Origin: Paludibacteraceae bacterium
GTDB lineage: Bacteria; Bacteroidota; Bacteroidia; Bacteroidales; Paludibacteraceae
Length of the DNA: 64,000 bases
Assembly (NCBI GenBank): GCA_017394705.1
Contig: JAFPXH010000006.1
Span: 124,001 to 188,000, forward strand
Direction: 5' to 3'
The notes beneath the pieces were generated by a model that was not told where the DNA came from, ran no database searches, and was given only the letters and a program-made list of their open reading frames with translations. Shown one piece after another: positions 9,147 to 18,200 of the stretch. The translations under genes were made by a program, and so were the position numbers. Numbering within the stretch: the stretch's first letter is position 1; each line of letters begins with the position of its first letter.

Positions 9147-10141
9147 CCTTGTGCTTTGAGTGCTATTTCTTCTCCGTTACGGCCGATAAGGTTGCAGCCG
9201 TGTTCGGGTTTGGTGATATGACCGATGATATACAAATCGTCGATGGGGATGAGCTTCTCATAGTCGTCGAGCGAACAAGTGAAGAGGAGTTCGTAGTCTT
9301 CGCCGCCGTTGAGGACACAGGTAACGATATTCAGATTCATCTCTTCCGCGAGCGCGGCAGCCTCATAATCGATGGGCAGTTTGTCCTCATAGATGCAGCA
9401 GCCGACGTTGGATTGCGAACAAATATGCAGCAGTTCTGAGGACAGTCCGTCCGAAATATCCATCATCGCCGTGGGCTTGACGCCGGCTTTGCGAAGAGCC
9501 TCCAAAATGTCGCGTCGTGCTTCAGGTTTGAGTTGCCGCTCAAGGAGGTATTCTTTGCCGGCGAAATCCGGTTGCTCGGCGTTGGCGAGTCGCTCACGCT
9601 CAAGCAGTTGGAGCCCCATATAAGCCGTACCCAGGTTTCCGGAAACACAGATAAGGTCATTCAGTTTGGCGCCGTCCCGATAAACAATCTCCTTGGCTGC
9701 CGCCGTTCCGAGACAAGTAATGGAGATGGTTAGACCTGTCATAGACGAGCAGGTATCTCCGCCTACGAGGTCCACATTATAGCGTTCGCACGCCAAGCGA
9801 ATACCTGAATAAAGGGCCTCGATATCTTCGACACTGAAACGCCTGCTGATTCCCAACGAGACGGTAATCTGCGTAGGCGTACCATTCATCGCGTATATGT
9901 CCGAGAAATTGACCACGGCCGCTTTGTAACCGAGGTGTTTGAGCGGCACATATTCGAGGTTAAAATGAATTCCTTCGAGGAGCATGTCTGTGGTCATAAG
10001 CACTTTTTTGCTGCCGAAATCCATGACGGCGCAGTCATCACCCACCGCTTTTTTTGTCGAGGGCTGGTGCGGCTGCAAGTCTTTCGTCAACCGCTTAATC
10101 AGACCGAACTCGCCAAGTGTAGAAATCTCCGTTCTTTCCAT
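9125..10141 (-). CDS. thiL: Thiamine-monophosphate kinase
   Basis: 338 residues of the PurM/ThiL ATP-binding family. VGDDCAV at 33-39, GGDTCSS near 142 and MDISDGLSSEL near 229 are the conserved metal and nucleotide motifs. It phosphorylates thiamine monophosphate to thiamine diphosphate, the cofactor that transketolase (tkt, 23343) needs. It is the first gene of the long minus-strand operon; the only good promoter for that operon is at 10162-10192. No TPP riboswitch is visible upstream. Confidence 0.94.
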   Translation of the reverse strand: MERTEISTLGEFGLIKRLTKDLQPHQPSTKKAVGDDCAVMDFGSKKVLMTTDMLLEGIHFNLEYVPLKHLGYKAAVVNFSDIYAMNGTPTQITVSLGISRRFSVEDIEALYSGIRLACERYNVDLVGGDTCSSMTGLTISITCLGTAAAKEIVYRDGAKLNDLICVSGNLGTAYMGLQLLERERLANAEQPDFAGKEYLLERQLKPEARRDILEALRKAGVKPTAMMDISDGLSSELLHICSQSNVGCCIYEDKLPIDYEAAALAEEMNLNIVTCVLNGGEDYELLFTCSLDDYEKLIPIDDLYIIGHITKPEHGCNLIGRNGEEIALKAQGWNAFQS

Positions 10142-10161
10142 AACAAACCAAAATTAGCGTG

Positions 10162-10192
10162 CAAAAGTAGTAAAAATTTTGCATACATGCAA
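10162..10192 (-). promoter_or_regulatory. Promoter of thiL and the polysaccharide operon
   Basis: On the minus strand: palindromic element TTGCATGTATGCAA (10179-10192), exactly 9 bp, then -7 box TACTTTTG (10162-10169). The thiL ATG is about 20 bp further downstream. Confidence 0.85.
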
Positions 10193-10223
10193 ATTTTTGA
10201 GAGATTTTTCTTCTGAAAAGTTG

Positions 10224-11543
10224 TCAGAACCCCGACGAGACACAGAAATGCATTGTTTTTTGTGTGTCAGGATGCGGAAATACGATTTCCGCCGCGTGCA
10301 GCAGTAACCTTTGGTTAAGGCGGTTGTTTTCTATGCAATTTTGTCCGTATAAACGGTCACCGACGATAGGTGCATTCAGTCCTTCCGGATGGGCGGCATG
10401 CACACGCAATTGGTGCGTACGACCAGTAAGCGGAAAAAGGTCCACGCGTATCGTTCCATCAGGGCGTTTTTCGCAGATCTTATAACGAGTGACGGCCGTT
10501 TTGCCATGCGTTGGATTGACCATTTGCCTTGGCCGGTCGTAGGGATTGGGCAGCAGAGGTAATGAGATCAGTCCTTCCTTGGGTCTGTCGGAAGGTGTTT
10601 CACTGCTCACGCAGACTGCTTCGTAGCGCTTGAAAACGTCACGGCGCTGGAAATAAGACTGAAGGATTTTGTAGGTCTCGGGGGTCTTTGCCAAAACTAA
10701 CAAACCGCTGGTGTCCTGATCGAGACGATGGACCGCCTGAACATAGGCATTTTGTCGTTGTTTCGAGAGGTAAGAAGATGCAGATAATTCATCCGTTTTT
10801 CCCGGAACCGAAAGCAGTCCAGACGGCTTATCAATGACTATAATATAGTCATCTTCGTATAAAAGATGTATGTCCGTGCATAATTTTTGCGCGTGCTGCA
10901 GCTGCGGTTCCTGGTCCATCTCAATGCCTTGCAACATATGTTTCAAAATAGGTCTGCAGCGTCCCGAACAGGGTGCATAAAACGTGCCTTCTTTCCGTAT
11001 TTCCGTTTTGGGCGACGCACCCACCCAAAATTCCGCCAAAGCGACAGGATGCAGACCTTGCATCAAGGCGTATTGCAGCAGTTTTGGTGCGCAACATTCC
11101 CCGGCACCGGAAGGTGGTATTATGTCTCTGATTTTCTGCGCATTAGACTTCGAGTTCGAGAACCATATTTCTGCCGGTACAATGGGTTTCTCGCCGGCAA
11201 AAATATCCAGTAAATTTTTACTTTCACCTTTACCGTTTATCAGGTTATATTGTGCAAACAGCAACTTCTGCAGTCGTTGCGATTCCTGTTTGGATTTGCC
11301 AATCGGCGGCGTTTCCATCGCATATACCGGCGGAACAAAGCCTTCGTGCTCATAACTGCCGTCCAACTGCGCAGAAAAAGCAGCCAAACATGTCTCTTGA
11401 CACACCAGCACACCGAACATTTTTCCCACCCGATGTAACTCACTCTCCGGGTGCATATCCATGTAGGCATGCATTTTGGCGATTACCTCCTTAGCAGCAT
11501 TTTGCGCCAAGGGGTGCGGAGGTAAGACAAAAGGAGATGTCAT
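10224..11543 (-). CDS. RluA-family pseudouridine synthase, two-domain type
   Basis: 439 residues from the ATG at 11543. An in-frame ATG at 11579 is rejected because the promoter -7 box (11569-11576) lies between them. The C-terminal 220 residues are the RluA catalytic domain with HRLDQDTSG (272-280, catalytic Asp275). The N-terminal half has the accessory region seen in long RluA-like enzymes: GAGECCAPKLLQYAL near 146 and Cys pairs near 192-196. It isomerises specific uridines in rRNA or tRNA; the target is unknown. Transcribed divergently from ruvA. Confidence 0.88.
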   Translation of the reverse strand: MTSPFVLPPHPLAQNAAKEVIAKMHAYMDMHPESELHRVGKMFGVLVCQETCLAAFSAQLDGSYEHEGFVPPVYAMETPPIGKSKQESQRLQKLLFAQYNLINGKGESKNLLDIFAGEKPIVPAEIWFSNSKSNAQKIRDIIPPSGAGECCAPKLLQYALMQGLHPVALAEFWVGASPKTEIRKEGTFYAPCSGRCRPILKHMLQGIEMDQEPQLQHAQKLCTDIHLLYEDDYIIVIDKPSGLLSVPGKTDELSASSYLSKQRQNAYVQAVHRLDQDTSGLLVLAKTPETYKILQSYFQRRDVFKRYEAVCVSSETPSDRPKEGLISLPLLPNPYDRPRQMVNPTHGKTAVTRYKICEKRPDGTIRVDLFPLTGRTHQLRVHAAHPEGLNAPIVGDRLYGQNCIENNRLNQRLLLHAAEIVFPHPDTQKTMHFCVSSGF

Positions 11544-11568
11544 GGTGTTTTTAATATAAAATTCGCTG

Positions 11569-11599
11569 CAAAGGTACAATATTTTCTTCGCATACGCAA
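11569..11599 (-). promoter_or_regulatory. Promoter of the RluA-type gene
   Basis: Minus strand: TTGCGTATGCGAAG (11586-11599), 9-bp gap, -7 box TACCTTTG (11569-11576). It fixes the translation start at 11543 and faces the ruvA promoter back to back. Confidence 0.85.
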
Positions 11600-11616
11600 A
11601 AAAAGTTATTTATTTC

Positions 11617-11647
11617 TTGCACATGTGCAATTTTTGTTGTACCTTTG
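11617..11647 (+). promoter_or_regulatory. Promoter of ruvA-sprA
   Basis: TTGCACATGTGCAA, a perfect palindrome (11617-11630), 9-bp T-rich gap, -7 box TACCTTTG (11640-11647). Its position rules out the upstream in-frame TTG at 11645 as the ruvA start. Confidence 0.88.
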
Positions 11648-11677
11648 CGCCGCTTTTTATGTGCACATACGCGAACT

Positions 11678-12283
11678 ATGATTGAATATATAAAAGGAAA
11701 ACTGACTGAATTGCTGCCGACGGAGGCGATAGTAGAGGCTGCCGGTGTGGGTTATTCTTTAGCCATCACACTGCCGACCTACTCCGCGCTGGTAGGAAGT
11801 GAAGAGAAAGAAGTGAAGTTGTACGTTACGGAGATTATCCGTGAGGACGAGCACACTATTTATGGTTTTTTTGACCGTGCGGAACGCAAACTGTTCGAAA
11901 TGCTGATGACCGTCAGCGGTGTCGGAGCTGCGACGGCGCGGATGATCATGTCCGCCTTCACGGCAGAGGAGTTACGTATTATCATCGCGACGGGCAACGC
12001 CAAAGCGATGGCAAAAGTGAAAGGTCTGGGTCCTAAAACCGCCCAACGTATTATCGTGGACCTCAAAGACAAAGCCATCAAGTTGGATTTGGGCGTTGAC
12101 CCGACAGAACTGCCGATGACCTTTGAAGAAGAAGAAAACGGTACGCGCGCGGAGGCTATCAGTGCGCTGACGATGCTTGGTTTCCCTGCTGCTTCCAGCG
12201 GTAAAGCTGTGGATAAAATTCTCAAAACAGAACCAACGCTGAAAGTGGAAGGCGTGATACGCAAAGCGTTGACCATGTTGTAA
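11678..12283 (+). CDS. ruvA: Holliday junction branch-migration protein RuvA
   Basis: 201 residues starting MIEYIKGKLTEL, the usual RuvA beginning. The OB-fold domain I (1-65), tandem helix-hairpin-helix domain II (VSGVGAATARMIM and VKGLGPKTAQRIIVDLKDK) and the C-terminal RuvB-binding domain III (AISALTMLGF..., 145-201) are all present and of normal size. RuvA tetramers bind four-way junctions and load RuvB. One base separates its stop from the start of sprA, an adjacency seen widely in this phylum. Confidence 0.95.
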   Translation: MIEYIKGKLTELLPTEAIVEAAGVGYSLAITLPTYSALVGSEEKEVKLYVTEIIREDEHTIYGFFDRAERKLFEMLMTVSGVGAATARMIMSAFTAEELRIIIATGNAKAMAKVKGLGPKTAQRIIVDLKDKAIKLDLGVDPTELPMTFEEEENGTRAEAISALTMLGFPAASSGKAVDKILKTEPTLKVEGVIRKALTML

Positions 12284-12284
12284 T

Positions 12285-15200
12285 TTGAAGAAACTGCTGT
12301 ACATATTACTGCTGTTTACACTGGCATTCGTGTCCGTGCCATCGATGTATGCACAAAAGACACTCAAGCAGTTAATCGCAGAAGAGAAAGCAGCGAAAGA
12401 GGCGGAGAAAGCAGCCAGAGCTGCTAATGATGCGACGAAGTCGCCTACTGATACGAGCCGAGGCTCGTCTAATGCTGCGAACAAAGGCTCGCTTGCCGGA
12501 CAGACGCCAGAGGACGTGGCGGATTATGTAACGGAGACAGATAGCGCCATCTGGGCTCCAACGAACGTGAAGCAACTCGGCGCGCAGAACTATGGCGAAT
12601 TAACACACCCGGTTTCGTCTTTGGACCTGGATGACCCGGCTAACGTAACTACGACAGTGGAGTATCAGCCGGAGACAGGCACATACATCATTCACACGCG
12701 CATTGGCGAGACGGACATTACCACGCCGTATATGCTGACGCAAGAGGAGTATAACCAATATGCTGAACGGCAGATTATGCACCGCTACTGGCAGCAGAAA
12801 ATAGGCGAAGTGGAGCATAACAACGAAAAGAAATTCGATATTACGGACATGAAGTTCAACATCGGTCCGGCTGACAAAGTATTCGGTCCGGGCGGTGTGC
12901 AACTGAAGATGCAAGGTAGTGCGGAATTGCTTTTCGGCTTCAAGCACCAGTACATAGCCAATCCGTCTTTGACAATACGCGCGCGAAACAACAACATTTT
13001 CGATTTCGACGAGAAGATTCAAGCAAGTATTCAAGGTAAAGTGGGCCAGAAACTGAACTTCAACCTCAGTTATAATACCGAAGCTTCGTTCTCTTTTGAC
13101 CAACAGAACCTCAAACTCAACTACAAAGGCGAAGAGGACGACATTATTCAGTCCATTGAGGCCGGTAATGTGACGATGGACTTGCCCAGTTCACTCATCC
13201 GTGGCAGCAAAGCTTTGTTCGGCATCAAGACAAACTTGAAGTTCGGCAAGCTGAAGATACAAGCATTGATTTCCCAGCAAAACAGCGAGGCCCAAACGGT
13301 GAGCAGTCAAGGCGGCGCGCAGATGACGAAATTCGACATTTCCGGCGATACCTACGATGAGAACCGCCACTTCTTCCTCTCGCATTTCTTCCGCGACCAT
13401 TACGAGGAGGCGATGGCAACGGTGCCATACATCTCCAGCGGAGCACAGATCAATAAGATTGAGGTGTGGGTGACCAATAAGCGCGGTAATTACGATCAAG
13501 CACGTAATATTGTTGCCTTTACCGATATCGGTGAAAACGGCCGTCATACGCATAACACCTCTTGGGGCGGAGGTACCAATACACCGCCAGATAACAACGC
13601 TAATAGTCTCTACTCCACTGTTCGCACCACTCCTTTCCGTGATCTGCAGAACACCAGTACGGTGCTGGAAGGGCTGAATGGGATGGAAGGCGGTGTTGAT
13701 TTTGAGAAGATCGAGTCCGCACGACTGCTCTCCAGCAGTGAATATACGCTCAATAGCGCATTGGGTTACATCTCTTTAAAAGCAGCGCTGAATCAAGACG
13801 AAGTCTTGGCTGTCGCCTATGAATACACCTATAACGGTCAAGTGCACCAAGTCGGAGAGTTCTCCACGGACGGCAGTGACGAGTTGCGCGCGCCGAATGC
13901 GTTGGCATTAAAAATGCTGAAGTCAAGCGCCAATGCTCCGGACAAGAAAAACCGCGGCACATGGGACCTGATGATGAAGAACATCTACTCCCTCGGCGCA
14001 ACGAGTATTAACCAGGACAAGTTTGAGTTATACGTCACCTACCGCAACGACTCGGTGGGTACGGATATGCAGTACTTGACCGAAGGCCCGGTCAGCGTCA
14101 ACGGAAAGCAGTTGATACGCGTGATGAATTTGGACCGCCTGGACCAGAAACATAATGCCAGTCCGGACGGACGGTTCGATTTTATCGAAGGATTGACTGT
14201 TTACGCCTCCAGCGGTAAGATTATTTTCCCTGTTCTGGAGCCGTTTGGAGAACACTTGGCGAAAGTGCTGGAATATGACCCGCGGTTAACCGCCAAGTAT
14301 TGTTTCCCTGAGTTGTATGACTCCACACTTGTGGTGGCGCAGGAGTTAAGCGAGAAGAACAAATTCCGTTTGACCGGTAAATACAAAGGCACCAATAGCA
14401 GTGAGATTCGTCTGGGTGCAATGAATGTGCCGCGCGGATCTGTAACCGTCACCGCTGGTGGCGCCACCCTTATCGAGAACGTCGATTATACCGTTGATTA
14501 CACGATGGGAACGGTGACTATTCTCAACACCTCCATTTTGGAGTCCGGAACAAATGTGGACGTCAAATTAGAGAACCAGAGCACTTTCTCAATGCAACGC
14601 AAGAGCCTTTTCGGCGCGCATTTGGAATACGAGTTCACCAAAGACCTGGTACTCGGCGGAACAATCATGCACTTGCGCGAGCGACCGCTTACCACCAAAG
14701 TGAACACGGGTTCCGAGCCATTAGCGAACACTATCTGGGGTATTAACGGCAGTTGGAAAACCGAGATGCAATGGCTGACGAACGCAATTGACAAGATTCC
14801 TTGGATCACCGCTACGGCGCCGTCCACGTTCTCCATCAATGCGGAGTTTGCGCACCTTATCCCCGGACATACTAATGACGTCGGCAGTGTCGGAACAGCA
14901 TATATCGATGATTTTGAGAGCACTACGACTTATATCGATGTGCACTACCCGAGTTATTGGTTCCTGGCGTCCACACCGACCGTTTTCAGCGAGTCGAAAG
15001 ACATCAACCAACCGAGTTATAACAAGAACCGCGCATTGCTTGCGTGGTACACCGTCGATCCAATCTTCGGCTACCCGCAAACGAACACCCCGGCGCATAT
15101 CAAGAACGACATGAATGCGATGAGTGACCATCGTACGCGTATAGTCTATCAGGATGAGATTTACCCGAACCGCCAGGAGGCCAGCAACGTTGATACCAAA

Positions 15201-18200
15201 CTGCCTATTCTCAACCTCTCTTTCTATCCGGAGGAACGCGGACAATACAATATCTCCGCAAGTGAAATCAATTCCTCCGGACGATTGATGACTCCGAAGA
15301 AACGTTGGGGAGGTATCATGCGCCGAATGGATAACACGGATTTTGAGAAAGCGAACATCGAGTACATCCAGTTCTGGTTGATGGACCCGGCTCTCACAAA
15401 CCCCGACGGCTATGACGGCGAGATGTATATCAACCTCGGTGACATAAGCGAAGATATTTTGCGCGACGGCAAGAAAGCTTTTGAGCACGGCCTGCCTATC
15501 TCCAATGAAGATGTCGGTCGTGTGGATTCCACCGTGTGGGGTTACGTGCCACGTACGACCTCTACTGTCGTGGCTTTCAGTAACCAAACCGGTTCACGAG
15601 AGAAACAAGACATCGGTCTGAACGGTCTAAACAGCAATCAGGAAAAAGAGTGGCCGGCGTATAAGCAGTACCTGACGGACCTGCAGAGCCGCGTATCAGC
15701 CGAGATATGGAATGCTTGGGAGAGCGAACGTTTCTCACCGAGGAACGACCCCGCCGGAGATAATTTCCATTATTACCGGGGAACCGATTACGATCAGGAG
15801 GAAGTAAGTATCCTGGACCGCTACAAACATTTCAACGGTACCGAAGGTAACTCACCGGCGACGGAACAACAGACGGAGAGTTATGGAACAGCCGCTACCC
15901 TCACACCGGATATAGAAGACATCAACCAGGACAACACGCTCAGCGAGTATGAGAAATATTTCCAATACAAAGTTCTTCTACGCCCGGATATGATGGAGGT
16001 GGGTCGCCAGCACATCACGGAGAAGAAAATCCGCAAAGTGACGCTTCGCAACGGCGAGACGGTCGATGTGGCGTGGTACCAGTTCAAGATACCTCTCCGC
16101 GGTGACAGTGCCACCGTGCAGAAGGTCGGTTCTATCCGTAACTGGAAATCCATCCGCTTCATGCGTATCTATCTTACAGGCTTTGAGAAAGAGACCCATT
16201 TGCGTTTCGCGACGCTCGACCTCGTGCGCGGCGAGTGGCGGCAGTACACGCGTGATTTGGCACCCATCGGCCTATCGGTCAACAGCGGAGCCTCTATTGA
16301 TGTACAGACGGTCAATATAGAAGAGAATAGCACACGTACGCCAGTCAATTATGTTCTCCCGCCGGGCGTAAGCCGCCAGACGGACCCGGGACAAGCACAA
16401 CTCATCGCACAGAACGAACAGGCGATGGTGATGCGTGTGGCGAACCTCAGTCCCCACGACGCGCGGGCGATGTACAAGAACACCGGCTATGACATGAGGC
16501 AGTACAAGAACCTGCAGATGTTCGTCCATGCGGAGCAGTTGAGTAATCTCGACCCCGAATTGCGAGACGGAGAATTGACCTGCTTTATCCGAATGGGCTC
16601 TGACCTGCGCAACAATTACTACGAGTATGAAATTCCGCTGGTGCTCACGGAACCGGGATTATACAATAATAACTCCGAGGCGGACCGTCTCAAAGTATGG
16701 CCGAAAGAGAACATGTTCGATTTCCCGCTCAGTGTTCTCACCACCGCCAAGACCGCGCGTAACAAGGCCAAACGATCCGGTACTGCTGGGGTAAGCAACA
16801 CCATTCCATACGTCATTTATGACGATGGTAACGGCAAGCCGCAGAACAAAATAACCGTGCTCGGTAACCCCACATTGGAAGACATTTCTTCTATCATGAT
16901 CGGTGTGCGCAACAACGGTCAACATGACGCAGCGGGTGAAATATGGGTGAACGAGTTACGCCTCAGCCAGTTCAACGAACAAGGCGGTGTGGCGGCGATG
17001 GCGAACGCCTCGCTGGCTATCAGCGACATCGCCCAAGTCAATGTGGCAGGACGCCTCGAGACCGCCGGATACGGGTCCATCGAATCGAATGTGCTGGACC
17101 GTAACATGGATAATTTCTATCAGTTATCCGTCAGCGCAGCACTCGAAGGAGGACGACTCTTCCCCGAGAAAGCGCAGATACAGATGCCGCTCTACGTCTC
17201 CTATAGCAACGAGACCACCAGTCCCGACTACGACCCCTTAGACACCGACGTCAAACTGGCCGAAACGCTCAGCACATATAACACCAAAGCGGAACAAGAC
17301 TCCATCAAACGGATTTCCAACACCGTACATGAGTCCACCTCTTTCAGTGTCTCCAACCTTAAGGTGAATATCCATTCGAAGAAGAAAGACATGTTCTATG
17401 ACCCGGCGAACTTCTCCCTCTCCGCCTCATATAACAAGCAGTCCGAGCACTCGCCCGAGATGGAGACGAACATTACAACTGACCATAAAGGTTCGTTCCA
17501 GTACGCCTATAGTTTCAATCCCAAGCCATGGGAACCGTTCAGCAAAGTGGAGAAAGTGCAGAAAGTGAAGTTCCTCAAAGAGATGAATTTCTATTACCTG
17601 CCGCAGTCATGGGCGTTCAGTATGAATATGCACCGCACTTTCAGTCACATGAAGATGCGTGACCTCACTGGTGCCTCCGCAGCAGACATGGACCTCACCT
17701 ATAGCAAGGACTTCACTTGGGACCGTAATGTGGACATCAAATACGACTTGACGAAGAACATGAAGTTCAGTTTCCAGTCCGCGATGAATGCTATTATCGA
17801 CGAAGGCAAATACACGCCGGAGATACTCAATAACCGTTATTTTGATCCGGAGTTTAACCATGATCATTACGAAGCGTGGAAAGATACGATTCAGCGTTCG
17901 CTGGCTAAATTCGGATCGCCGTACACCTACCAGCAAGTCTTCACCGCTTCGTGGAACGTGCCCTTCAACCGCATTCCATACCTCGATGCGTTGAACGCCA
18001 ACGCGTCTTATAACGCCAATTATAACTGGACCCGCACTGCCTCGACCACCAATGGTCTGCGCCGAGGTAATACCGTCAGTTCCACGCAGAGCTGGCAGGT
18101 GGACGGAAGTATTAATTTCGAGACGTGGTACGGCCAGTCCAAGTATTGGAAGACCATGACGCAACGCTATACAGGACGGCAAAGCAAACGTAATTTCAAG

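Noticed and set aside
11645-11677. TTG start extending RuvA by 11 residues
   Set aside because: The TTG is part of the -7 box; the family start is MIEYIKG at 11678.
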